A DNA stretch of 64,000 nucleotides. Origin: Myxococcus fulvus. Its GTDB lineage: Bacteria > Myxococcota > Myxococcia > Myxococcales > Myxococcaceae. Made by a program: the position numbers and the translations under genes. The notes below the pieces were generated by a model, which did no database searches, was not told the origin of the DNA, and saw only the letters and a program-made list of their open reading frames with translations. Positions 35,377 through 43,508 of the stretch are shown one piece after another; position 1 is the stretch's first letter, and each line of letters opens with the position of its first letter. The stretch lies in NCBI RefSeq assembly GCF_900111765.1, contig NZ_FOIB01000006.1, positions 620,001 to 684,000 on the forward strand, given 5' to 3'.

Positions 35377-35416
35377 CAGGCGACGGCGGGGGCGCGGGTG
35401 GTGTAGGAAGCCCCGC

Positions 35417-35920
35417 ATGCCTCGCTACATCGAAGGTGACTTCCTCCCCCCCAAGGGCCGCTTCGCCATCTGCGTTGCCCGCTTCAATGGCTTCATCACC
35501 GAGGAGCTGGCCAAGGGCGCCGTGGACACGCTGGTGCGCCACGGCGTGGCCGACGCGGACGTGGACGTGTACCGCTGCCCCGGCACGTACGAGCTGCCCG
35601 GGCTGGTGCGCCGCGTGACGGAGTCGCGTCAGTACGTGGGCGTCATCGCCCTGGGCGCCGTCATTCGCGGCGGCACGCCCCACTTCGACTACGTGGCCGG
35701 CGAGTGCGCCAAGGGCATCGGCGCGGTGGCCTTCAACGCGGCCGCGGCCAACCCCGCGACGTCCGTGACGTTCGGCGTGCTGACCACCGACACGGTGGAG
35801 CAGGCCATCGACCGGGCGGGCGTGAAGGCGGGCAACAAGGGCGCCGAGGCCACGCTGGCCTGCATCGAGATGGTGAACCTGTACGCGCGCATCCCCGCGC
35901 TCGACGCGAGGAAGGGGTAG
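35417..35920 (+). CDS. ribH: 6,7-dimethyl-8-ribityllumazine synthase
   Basis: A 167-residue lumazine synthase that condenses the RibD product with dihydroxybutanone phosphate and forms icosahedral shells. It shows the ARFNGFITEELAKGA start, PGTYELPGLVRR, ALGAVIRGGTPHFDYVAGE and FGVLTTDTVEQAIDRAG, close to the family consensus. It lies directly before nusB (three bases), a widely conserved linkage. The C-terminus is slightly extended by a basic tail. Confidence 0.95.
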   Translation: MPRYIEGDFLPPKGRFAICVARFNGFITEELAKGAVDTLVRHGVADADVDVYRCPGTYELPGLVRRVTESRQYVGVIALGAVIRGGTPHFDYVAGECAKGIGAVAFNAAAANPATSVTFGVLTTDTVEQAIDRAGVKAGNKGAEATLACIEMVNLYARIPALDARKG

Positions 35921-35923
35921 TCC

Positions 35924-36355
35924 ATGGGCGCGCGCAGAACGGGACGTGAGCGGGCGTTGCAGGCGCTCTACCAGCTGGAGATGACGCCGGGGACGTCGGT
36001 GTACGAGGCGCTGGAGTCGGCGTGGACGGCCTCCGCCGAGGCGGAGGAGCAGAAGCGGGACCCGGACGCGGTGAAGTTCGCCCGCGAGCTGGTGGACGGC
36101 GTGCAGGGCCACCGCGCGGAGATTGACCGGCTCATCGAGTCGCACAGCCACAACTGGCGGTTGGACCGCATGTCCCGCATCGACCGCAACGTGCTGCGCG
36201 TGGGCATCTTCGAGCTGAAGTACCGTCCGGACATCCCCCGCAAGGTCACCATCAACGAGGCGGTGGAGCTGGGGAAGAACTTCGGGACGGAGGAGTCCAG
36301 CGCGTTCGTCAACGGCCTGTTGGACCGGGTGGCGGTGGCGCTCAAGAAGGACTGA
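35924..36355 (+). CDS. nusB: Transcription antitermination protein NusB
   Basis: A 143-residue all-helical NusB with the RERALQALYQLEM start and the C-terminal INEAVELGKNFGTEESSAFVNGLLDRV signature. With NusE (S10) it binds boxA RNA for rRNA antitermination and processing. It is adjacent to ribH, with 25 bases before the next gene. This end of the riboflavin block is the conserved ribH-nusB pair. Confidence 0.96.
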   Translation: MGARRTGRERALQALYQLEMTPGTSVYEALESAWTASAEAEEQKRDPDAVKFARELVDGVQGHRAEIDRLIESHSHNWRLDRMSRIDRNVLRVGIFELKYRPDIPRKVTINEAVELGKNFGTEESSAFVNGLLDRVAVALKKD

Positions 36356-36380
36356 AGTCCCGAGCCGGGGAGCAACCGCG

Positions 36381-36872
36381 GTGAGCCAGACGACGACGCA
36401 CGACATCGGGATGGAGGGGCTGGACTCGCTGAGCGGCGTGGACGCCCTGTGCCTGTTCGTGGCCGAGGATGATCGGCCGTTGCCGGCCACCGCGGGCTAC
36501 GTGGACTGGCGCCTGTGCGGTGTGTTGTCGCGGGTGCTCAAGGGCGGCTTCTTCTCCGGCGTGAAGGACGACTGGCTCCTGTTGCCGGCGGACGGGAAGC
36601 TGGAGGTGCCGCGCATCTTCGTCGTGGGCTTGGGGGCCCGGAAGGCGCTGGACGCCGAAAGGCTCCACGAGGCGCTGGCCGAGGCGGGCAAGGTGCTCAG
36701 CCGGGCCAAGGTGGCGTCGGTGGCGCTGGAAATCCCCGGCGGCGGTTCGCTGGACGACGCGGCGCGGGCGGAGGCCTTCCAGAAGGGCTTCCTGCCGGCG
36801 TTCAAGGGCGGACGGGTGGCCCTCCTGACGGACAAGGCGCTCGTCCGACTCCTACCAGGCAGGAAGGGCTGA
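36381..36872 (+). CDS. Stand-alone leucyl-aminopeptidase N-terminal (M17-N) domain protein
   Basis: A 163-residue protein resembling only the N-terminal macro-like domain of M17 leucyl aminopeptidases: GVDALCLFVAEDDRPL, WRLCGVLSRVLKGGFFSGVKDD and IFVVGLGARKALDAERLHEALAEA. The metal-binding peptidase domain is completely absent and is not encoded after it. No peptidase activity is expected; it may bind a nucleotide or peptide, or act as a protein adaptor. The GTG start has GGGGAG nine bases upstream. It lies 59 bases before the first receiver gene of the chemosensory cluster. Confidence 0.75.
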   Translation: MSQTTTHDIGMEGLDSLSGVDALCLFVAEDDRPLPATAGYVDWRLCGVLSRVLKGGFFSGVKDDWLLLPADGKLEVPRIFVVGLGARKALDAERLHEALAEAGKVLSRAKVASVALEIPGGGSLDDAARAEAFQKGFLPAFKGGRVALLTDKALVRLLPGRKG

Positions 36873-36931
36873 AGCTCGGCGACCGGGCAGGCCTTCTGTT
36901 AGCATCGGGGGACGGCCCGGGGCGTGCACGC

Positions 36932-37306
36932 ATGCGTGTCAAGGTGTTGATTGTCGAGGACTCCAAGGCGTCGCGCGAATACATCGCGTCGACGGTGGAG
37001 GCGGTGGAGGGCATCGAGGCCGTGGTGACGTCCAGCGGCTTCGAGGCGCTGAAGCTGCTGCCGCGGCACCGCTTCGACCTCATCATCACCGACATCAACA
37101 TGCCCGACATCAACGGGCTGGAGCTCATCAACTTCGTCAAGAAGAACCCCAACTACCGCGACGTGCCGCTCTTCATCATCACCACGGAGGGGCGGGAGCA
37201 GGACCGCGAGCGGGGCATGGCGTTGGGGGCGGCGGAGTACCTGGTCAAACCGTTCCAGCCGGGCAGCCTCGAGGGGCTGCTTCGCCGGTACCTGAAGCTG
37301 CCGTGA
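36932..37306 (+). CDS. CheY-like response regulator (first of cluster)
   Basis: A 124-residue stand-alone receiver with phospho-acceptor Asp 54 in LIITDINMPDINGLEL, the acidic pair ED at 9-10, the Thr in FIITTEG and the Lys in LVKPFQPGSL. It is likely phosphorylated by the CheA encoded next, whose GTG start overlaps this stop as GTGA. It is similar in sequence to the receiver at the end of the cluster (45471), so the system may use two CheY-type outputs or one output and one phosphate sink. Confidence 0.92.
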   Translation: MRVKVLIVEDSKASREYIASTVEAVEGIEAVVTSSGFEALKLLPRHRFDLIITDINMPDINGLELINFVKKNPNYRDVPLFIITTEGREQDRERGMALGAAEYLVKPFQPGSLEGLLRRYLKLP

Positions 37307-39999
37307 GTCCCCCGAGCAAGGCCCTGGCCGAGTTCGTGGCCGAGGCGACCGAGATTCTCGAGGCGCTGGGCAAGGACCTGCTGGTGCTGGACGAGCGGCG
37401 CGGCCAGGAGGCGGACCCGGAGCGGGTCAACGGCATCTTCCGCGCGGCGCACTCGCTCAAGGGCCTGGCGGGGCTGTTCGGTCAGGAGCGCATCTCCCGG
37501 CTGGCGCATGGGACGGAGGACCTGCTCGACCGGCTGCGGCTGGGCAAGCTGCTGTTGGACGACGCGGTGCTCGACACGTTGATTGAAGCGCTGGATGCGT
37601 TCCAGTCGCTGCTGGCGGAGACGGCGCGGGGTTCGGAGACGGACGGGCTGAGCCGGCGCGTGGAGGGCATGGCGGAGCGGTTGATCCGCCTGGGCGAGGC
37701 GCCTGTCGCTCGGGACGAGGATCCGCTGGAGCGGCTGGAGCTGGAAGCGCAGGTGCGCTCGGTCTTCACCGAGTACGAGGAGCACCGGCTCCGGGAGAAC
37801 GTGCGGCGGGGCGTGGCGCTGTGGCGCGTGCGCGCGGCGTTCGACCTGTCGGACTTCGACAAGGGGCTGGCGGACCTGAACACGCGCCTCAAGCCGCTGG
37901 GCGAGGTCATCAGCACGCTGCCGTCCGCGCGGCCGGGTGGGGCGCATGGCATCGCGTTCGACCTCATCTTCGGCACGCACGTGTCGGTGACGGAGCTGGA
38001 GTCCGGGCTGAGTGGGACGCCCGCGGAGCTGGCGCCCCTCAACGTGCGGCCCGTGGGCGTGCCCGCGACGGCGCACTCGGCGGAGGTGCTGGCGCGGGTG
38101 GTGGAGCCACCCTCCATCGTCGTGGAGCCACCGGGCACGCGTCCCGAGGGTTCAGGGGTAGCGCCGCCCGCGACGAAGCGCGGTGGGAAGAAGCGCGGCG
38201 CGAAGGGGACGGCGGAAGGGCGACAGCCGTCGCTGCCGCTCACGGAGCAAGGTTATGGGGTGGTGCGAGGGGACGGCGGGCGGGAGGACGCGGGCTCGCA
38301 CCCGATGGGGCAGGGCGCTGGTGGCGCCCCCTCCACGTCCCTGGCGGGCGCATCTCCGATGGTGCAGGGCGCCGGAGGCCTGAATCCCCCGGGGCAGGTG
38401 CCGGGCATGCATCCGATGGGGCATGGTGTTGGAGGTGTGAATCCCTCGGCGGTGCCTCCCACGGGTGTGATTCCCCCTGGCTTCGTTCCTCCCGTGGACC
38501 CGGGACTCGCGGCTGGGGCGCGCGGCCCCGGGGCCCCCTCCGCCGCATGGAGCGCGACCGTCGCGAGCTCGGGCGCATTCCCCTCGGGTCTGCGCTCCTC
38601 CCCGGCCACGAGCCCGGGCGGCGGACCGTTGCCCCAGGGGGGCTCGGGCACCACCGGGCCGTCGCTCGTGACGTACCTCCAGGGCCCCGGAGGCCGTGCT
38701 CCCGTGCGCGCGGTGTCGACCTCCGCCGAGGCCCCGGTCTCGGCACCTCCGACAACCGTGGCCGCCACCGCGCCGGAGCCGTCGCTGCGCTCATTGACGC
38801 AGACGGTGCGCGTCGACATCGGCAAGCTGGATGGCCTCATCAACATGGTGGGCGAGCTCCTGCTCATCAAGGCCAACCTCCAGCGGCTCGCAGAGTCCGC
38901 GCGGCAGGATGGCGTGGTGCCCCTGTCGAAGCTGTTCGGTCAGGAGCTGGCGCGCGAGACGCGAGGCCTGGAGCGCAAGCTGGAGGCGCTCCAGGAGGGC
39001 CTGCTCGAGGCGCGCATGGTCCCCGTGGGCCAGGTCTTCGACAAGCTGGCCCGCCTCGTGCGTCGCATCACCCGTGAGGCGGGCAAGGAGATCGACTTCG
39101 TCATCAGCGGCGGCGAGGTGGAGCTCGACAAGCTCATCGTCGAGGAGCTGAGCGACCCGCTCATGCACCTCATCCGCAACGCCATCGACCACGGCGTGGA
39201 GTCGCCCGACGCGCGACTGGCCGCGGGCAAATCCCGCCGCGCGGTGGTGGCGCTGCGCGCGGTGCAGAAGGGCAACCACGTCGTCATCGAGGTGAGCGAC
39301 GACGGCGCGGGCATCGACGAGCTGCGCGTACGCGAGGTGGCGCTGACCCGCGGCCTCATCACCTTCGCGCAGGCCGAGGAGATGGGCCGCCGCGAGCTGC
39401 TCAACCTCATCTTCCTGCCCGGCTTCTCCACCGCGCGCAGCGTGTCCGAGCTGTCCGGCCGCGGCGTGGGCCTGGACGTGGTGAAGAACAACCTGGGCAA
39501 CCTCTCAGGCATCATCGACGTGTGGAGCGAGCGCGGGAAGGGCACCGCCTTCCACCTGACGCTGCCCGTCACGCTGGCCATCATCCGCGCGCTGGTCGTG
39601 GGCGTGAGCGCGCGCACGTACGCGGTTCCCCTCAACAGCGTGCTCGAAATCCTCTCCGTGCAGCCCCGTGAGATTCGCACCGTGGAGCGGCGCGAGGTGC
39701 TGGACCTGCGCGGACAGACGCTCCCCTTCGTTCGCCTGTCACGCCTGTTCGGCCTGCCCGAGCGGCCGGTGAGCCGCTACTTCGTGGTGGTGGTGGGCCT
39801 GGCGCAGGAGCGGCTGGGCATCGCCGTGGACGAGCTGCACGGGCAGCAGGACATCGTCACCAAGCCCCTGGGCGGCCGGCTGCAATCGGTCCGGGGCATC
39901 TCCGGCGCCACGGACCTGGGAAACCGGACTCCCGTGCTGGTGCTGGATGTCGGCGCGCTGCTGGAAGATGGGCTGGCCCTGGAGCGAAGGCGGGCCTGA
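37303..39999 (+). CDS. cheA: Chemotaxis histidine kinase CheA
   Basis: An 898-residue CheA. The HPt domain carries the phospho-His near residue 50 (RAAHSLKGLAGLFG). A second small domain (about 140-235) is followed by a long Pro/Gly/Ala-rich linker (about 255-490) with degenerate repeats. Then come the P3 dimerisation domain (DIGKLDGLINMVGELLLIK), the ATPase core (LIRNAIDHGVES, DDGAGID, GRGVGLDVVKNNL) and a C-terminal CheW-like domain (about 750-890). It should relay receptor signals to the CheY and CheB proteins of this cluster. No receiver domain is fused. Confidence 0.95.
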   Translation: MSPPSKALAEFVAEATEILEALGKDLLVLDERRGQEADPERVNGIFRAAHSLKGLAGLFGQERISRLAHGTEDLLDRLRLGKLLLDDAVLDTLIEALDAFQSLLAETARGSETDGLSRRVEGMAERLIRLGEAPVARDEDPLERLELEAQVRSVFTEYEEHRLRENVRRGVALWRVRAAFDLSDFDKGLADLNTRLKPLGEVISTLPSARPGGAHGIAFDLIFGTHVSVTELESGLSGTPAELAPLNVRPVGVPATAHSAEVLARVVEPPSIVVEPPGTRPEGSGVAPPATKRGGKKRGAKGTAEGRQPSLPLTEQGYGVVRGDGGREDAGSHPMGQGAGGAPSTSLAGASPMVQGAGGLNPPGQVPGMHPMGHGVGGVNPSAVPPTGVIPPGFVPPVDPGLAAGARGPGAPSAAWSATVASSGAFPSGLRSSPATSPGGGPLPQGGSGTTGPSLVTYLQGPGGRAPVRAVSTSAEAPVSAPPTTVAATAPEPSLRSLTQTVRVDIGKLDGLINMVGELLLIKANLQRLAESARQDGVVPLSKLFGQELARETRGLERKLEALQEGLLEARMVPVGQVFDKLARLVRRITREAGKEIDFVISGGEVELDKLIVEELSDPLMHLIRNAIDHGVESPDARLAAGKSRRAVVALRAVQKGNHVVIEVSDDGAGIDELRVREVALTRGLITFAQAEEMGRRELLNLIFLPGFSTARSVSELSGRGVGLDVVKNNLGNLSGIIDVWSERGKGTAFHLTLPVTLAIIRALVVGVSARTYAVPLNSVLEILSVQPREIRTVERREVLDLRGQTLPFVRLSRLFGLPERPVSRYFVVVVGLAQERLGIAVDELHGQQDIVTKPLGGRLQSVRGISGATDLGNRTPVLVLDVGALLEDGLALERRRA
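38291..38510 (+). repeat. Degenerate Pro/Gly repeat in the CheA linker
   Basis: The encoded segment repeats variants of HPMGQGAGG, SPMVQGAGG and HPMGHGVGG, with NP and PP spacers, about every 15-25 residues. It is likely disordered and of variable length between strains. Confidence 0.6.
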
Positions 40000-40033
40000 C
40001 GTCAGGCGCGGCCGGCTGCTATCCTCGCGAGCC

Positions 40034-40600
40034 GTGTCCCGGTTCGCCGAACTGCTCGACGACTTCTTCTTCCGTCCGGACGAGGACGTCAGCGGGCTGC
40101 AGGACTTCGCCGCCGGCAGCGACGGCGTGGCCTCCGTCACGCCCGAGGAGGTCCCCGAGGAGTACCTCGCCTTCCGTCTGGAGGGAGAGTCCTACGCGGT
40201 GCCCATCCGCGCGGTGCGGGAGATCGCCAAGGTGCCGCCGCTGACGGAGATTCCCAGAGCGGAGCCCCAACTGCTCGGCGTGCTGAACCTGCGCGGCGAG
40301 CTGCTGCCCGCGTACGACATCAAGGTGCGCCTGGGGCTCGCGGAGCGAGCGCCCCTGGTCGCCGGTCCCGATGCGCCCGTGCCTCCGCGAGACGCACGCA
40401 TCCTCGTGCTGCGCACGCAGACGGGGCCCGCGGGCGTCTGGGTGGACAGCGTCAGCGGCGTGGTGAAGCTCAAGCCCTCCATGCTGGAGCCGCCACCGCC
40501 GAGCCTCCGACTCGGAGACCGGGACTGCGTGGTGGCCATCGGCCGACGCGGGCCCTCGCTGTTCATCCTCCTGGACCCCGAACAGGCGCTGGCGTCATGA
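40034..40600 (+). CDS. cheW: CheW-like coupling protein (first)
   Basis: A 188-residue CheW-domain protein. After about 45 residues of acidic N-terminal extension (SRFAELLDDFFFRPDED) the CheW fold begins (YLAFRLEGESYAVPIRAVREI), with the conserved GVLNLRGELLPAYDI. It couples CheA to receptors. The N-terminal extension is unusual and may address a specific partner. GTG 40034 is chosen because the open frame before it belongs to the CheA end region. Its stop overlaps the next cheW start. Confidence 0.9.
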   Translation: MSRFAELLDDFFFRPDEDVSGLQDFAAGSDGVASVTPEEVPEEYLAFRLEGESYAVPIRAVREIAKVPPLTEIPRAEPQLLGVLNLRGELLPAYDIKVRLGLAERAPLVAGPDAPVPPRDARILVLRTQTGPAGVWVDSVSGVVKLKPSMLEPPPPSLRLGDRDCVVAIGRRGPSLFILLDPEQALAS

Positions 40601-41121
40601 AGGACTCCGTCAACCTGCTGGCGCATCATCCTTCCGGCGTGCCCGAGGCGCCCGCAGGACATCCGGACTCGCCGGTGCAGCTGTGCGCGTTCTTCGTCGG
40701 AGAGGACGAGTACGCGCTCGACATCCAGCGCGTGGAGGAGGTGCTCCCGCTCCAGCGTGTGACGCCCATCCCCCACGCGCCCTCGTTCGTGGAAGGCGTG
40801 CTGCACCTGCGCGGCGTCATCCTGCCGGTGGTGGACCTGCGCAAGAGGTTGCAGGGGCAGCCCTCGGTGGAGTCACGCAAGGCGCGGCTGTTGGTCTGCA
40901 GGCTGGGCGCGCGGCGCGTGGCGGTGAAGGTGGAGCGCGTGGCGGAGGTGCTGCGCGCGCGGCGGGGGGATATCAAGCCCGCGCCCGCGTTGACGGTGGC
41001 GGGGCGCTCGCCCTTCGTCGTGGGGGTGTGCGGTCCCCCGGACCGGTTGCGACTGTTGCTGGACTTGAAGGCGCTGTTGCGCGCGGAGCTGGAGCGCGAA
41101 GCGGTTCGTCCGGCGCGATGA
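40597..41121 (+). CDS. cheW: CheW-like coupling protein (second)
   Basis: A 174-residue CheW-domain protein: LCAFFVGEDEYALDIQRVEEVL then GVLHLRGVILPVVDLRKRL and a C-terminal LRLLLDLKALL strand-helix. The N-terminus (about 25 residues) is short and disordered. Two different CheW proteins in one cluster suggest distinct array positions, for example one with CheA and one with receptors. The ATG overlaps the preceding stop by four bases. Confidence 0.93.
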   Translation: MKDSVNLLAHHPSGVPEAPAGHPDSPVQLCAFFVGEDEYALDIQRVEEVLPLQRVTPIPHAPSFVEGVLHLRGVILPVVDLRKRLQGQPSVESRKARLLVCRLGARRVAVKVERVAEVLRARRGDIKPAPALTVAGRSPFVVGVCGPPDRLRLLLDLKALLRAELEREAVRPAR

Positions 41122-41139
41122 CACGTGAAGGGAAGGGCC

Positions 41140-41520
41140 ATGCCTCGCAGTGACTTGGACAACCACCGCCGCATCCTCGGCATCAGCTTCCTGGTGGTGA
41201 ACGGCTTGACGGTGCTGTTCGGCATCGGCGCGATGCTCTTCTTCACGGTGATGGGGCTGGGCATCATCAGCGACTCCGCGACGGCCAGTGACCGCACCGA
41301 CTTCTGGTGGTTCGGCGGCGGCGTGAGCGTCTGCATCCTGGTGTACTGCCTGCCGGGGCTCTTCACGGGAATTGGCCTGTTGAAGCGGCGCACGTGGTCG
41401 CGGGTGCTGGCGTTGGTGCTGGGAATCCTGAACCTGGCGAACTTCCCGCTGGGCACCTGTCTGGGCATCTACGCCCTCTGGTTCTACGCGCAGGAAGGGT
41501 CCGACCGGGTCTTCGAATGA
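41140..41520 (+). CDS. Small four-helix membrane protein in the chemosensory cluster
   Basis: A 126-residue protein with three to four hydrophobic segments (about residues 12-38, 50-75 and 85-115) and short polar ends (NHRRILGI at the start). No family is recognised with confidence. It is placed between cheW and the HEAT-repeat gene and overlaps the latter by four bases, so it is probably part of the unit. It could anchor the system in the membrane in place of a local receptor. GGAAGGG precedes the ATG. Confidence 0.75.
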   Translation: MPRSDLDNHRRILGISFLVVNGLTVLFGIGAMLFFTVMGLGIISDSATASDRTDFWWFGGGVSVCILVYCLPGLFTGIGLLKRRTWSRVLALVLGILNLANFPLGTCLGIYALWFYAQEGSDRVFE

Positions 41521-43493
41521 GCCACCTGCCCGTCTTCCCCGCGGAGGAGGAGCGCTACCGCGCGCTCCAGGAGCTGGACCCGCGAGCAGAGGGCATCCTC
41601 GACGTGCTCGTCACCGGCTTGCACGACGAGAGCTGGCGCGTGCGGCACGCGGCGGCGACGGGCCTGCAGCGGCTGACGCCCCCCGAGCAGGTGGCCTCCC
41701 GGCTCGTCGCCGTGCTGGGCGAGCGGGGGGAGACGGGCGCGCGCAACGCCGCGGCGGAGGCCCTCGCCGGGCTGGGCCCAGCCGCGCTCGCGCCGCTGGT
41801 GAAGCTCTTGGGCCACGTGGACCCGGACCAGCGCAAGTTCGCCGCGGACATCCTCGGGCAGCTGGGGCTCGGCGCCGCGGAGCTGCCGCTCGTCCAGGCG
41901 CTGGAGGACCCGGACCTGAACGTGCGCGTGGCCGTGTCGGAGGCGCTGGGACGCGTGGGCGGGGAGCACGCGGCGCGCGCGTTGTCGCGGCTGCTCGGCG
42001 ACGCGGAGCCGCTCCTGCGCCTGGCCGCGCTGGAGGGACTGGCGCTCCTGCGTCGTCCGCCGCCCCTGCCCGTGGTGGTGGCGCTGCTGGACGACGCGAA
42101 GCTGCGGCGCAGCGCCTTCCGGGTGCTGGGCCTCATCCCCCAGGTGGCCGCCACGGAGCGGCTGTGTCAGGGCCTGTCGTCGGACTCGCGCTCGATTCGC
42201 GAGGCCGCCCTGGCGGCGCTGGGCACGCAGGCCTCGCTGGTGGAGGCGTCGCGGCGCTGTGAGCTGGAGACCGTCATCCTCGCGGCGCTCCGACGCTTGC
42301 CGGACGCGGTGTCGCGGCTGGAGCAGGCGCTGGAGGCGGAGGACGTGGCGGTGCGCTCCGGCGCGCTGCTCGCGGTGGCGGCCTTGGGCGAGGCGTCGCT
42401 CGCGGTGCGGGTGGCGGAGGTCGCCCGCGAGGACCGGCTGCTGCGGGATGTGCTGGGCACGCTGGGGCAGCTGGGTTCGGAAGGTGGCCGGCTCCTGCTC
42501 GCGGCGATGGCGGACCTGTCCGCGCCGGCGAGGGCCGCGGCGGCCGAGGCGCTGGTGGACCTGGTGGACCCCGGCTCCGTCACGCCGCTGTGCGCGCTGT
42601 TGGAGTGGGCGGAGGATGACTTGCGCGGGGTGGTGGTGCGGGCGTTGGGTCGGACCCGCTCGCCGGAGGCGGCCAGCCCGCTGGTGGACCTGCTGCGGGA
42701 CCCGGTGACGGCGGGCGCGGCGACGCGGGCCCTGGGCGTGCTCGCGGGGAGCTGCCGCGCGGCGGTGCTGTCGGCGCTGGAGGAGGCGGTGGCGCGTCGG
42801 GCCACCCCCGTGGCGGTGACGGCGCTGGGGCGCGTGGGAGGCGCGCCCGCGCTGCCGTCGCTGCGTGCGCTCGCGCGGGATGTCGACCCGCGCTGGCGAG
42901 CCGCGGCGGTGGAGGTGGCCGGAGAGGTGGATGGCGGGGTCGGTCGGGAGCTGGCGCGCGCGGCGCTCGCGGACGAGGCCTCGCCCGTGCGGGCGGCGGG
43001 GGCTCGCGCCATGGGCCGGTTGGGGGGCGCGGATGCGGGGGCGCTCTTGCGCTCCGCGCTCCAGGACGAGGACGCCTCCGTGCGGCGGGCCGCGGTGGAG
43101 GCGGTGGGGGAGAGCGGCGCGGTGGACCGCGTGCCGGAGCTGGAGCGACTGGTGCGTCATCCGGACGGCGCGCTGGCGGTGGCCGCGGTGCGGGCGCTGT
43201 CGAGGCTGGGCCGGGTGGAGGCGAAGGTGTTGCGGGAGGCGTCGGGGCATCCCGACGAGGAGGTGGTGAAGGCGGTGTTGTCCGCGGGTGCGGTGTCGCG
43301 CGAGGGCGTGACTCTGGCGGTATCCTTGCTGGAGCATCCCCACTGGGATGTGCGCGCGGCGGCGGCGCGAGTGCTGGGGGACTCGGGAGGGCCGGAGTGC
43401 CTGGAGCCGGCCCGGCGGGTGCTGGAGGCGGAGCCGGACGCGCTGGCTCGACAGGCACTGGCGGACGCGGTGGAGCGCTTGTCGCGGCGCTGA
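41517..43493 (+). CDS. HEAT-repeat scaffold protein
   Basis: A 658-residue protein built almost entirely of HEAT-like helical repeats of about 31 residues (patterns such as DESWRVRHAAATGLQRL, DPDLNVRVAVSEALGRVG, DEASPVRAAGARAMGRLGG and DEDASVRRAAVEAVGESG), giving roughly twenty repeats and no catalytic domain. It should form a curved superhelix for protein binding. Start and stop are tightly linked to neighbours (ATGA overlap upstream; 15 bases to cheR). A scaffold linking the Che proteins to an output partner is the likely role. Confidence 0.85.
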   Translation: MSHLPVFPAEEERYRALQELDPRAEGILDVLVTGLHDESWRVRHAAATGLQRLTPPEQVASRLVAVLGERGETGARNAAAEALAGLGPAALAPLVKLLGHVDPDQRKFAADILGQLGLGAAELPLVQALEDPDLNVRVAVSEALGRVGGEHAARALSRLLGDAEPLLRLAALEGLALLRRPPPLPVVVALLDDAKLRRSAFRVLGLIPQVAATERLCQGLSSDSRSIREAALAALGTQASLVEASRRCELETVILAALRRLPDAVSRLEQALEAEDVAVRSGALLAVAALGEASLAVRVAEVAREDRLLRDVLGTLGQLGSEGGRLLLAAMADLSAPARAAAAEALVDLVDPGSVTPLCALLEWAEDDLRGVVVRALGRTRSPEAASPLVDLLRDPVTAGAATRALGVLAGSCRAAVLSALEEAVARRATPVAVTALGRVGGAPALPSLRALARDVDPRWRAAAVEVAGEVDGGVGRELARAALADEASPVRAAGARAMGRLGGADAGALLRSALQDEDASVRRAAVEAVGESGAVDRVPELERLVRHPDGALAVAAVRALSRLGRVEAKVLREASGHPDEEVVKAVLSAGAVSREGVTLAVSLLEHPHWDVRAAAARVLGDSGGPECLEPARRVLEAEPDALARQALADAVERLSRR

Positions 43494-43508
43494 GCGGGGG
43501 GACTCGGG

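Noticed and set aside
41517-43493. DNA repeats in the HEAT gene taken as a possible repeat array
   Set aside because: The periodicity is at protein level (about 31 residues); the bases are too diverged to be a CRISPR or satellite.
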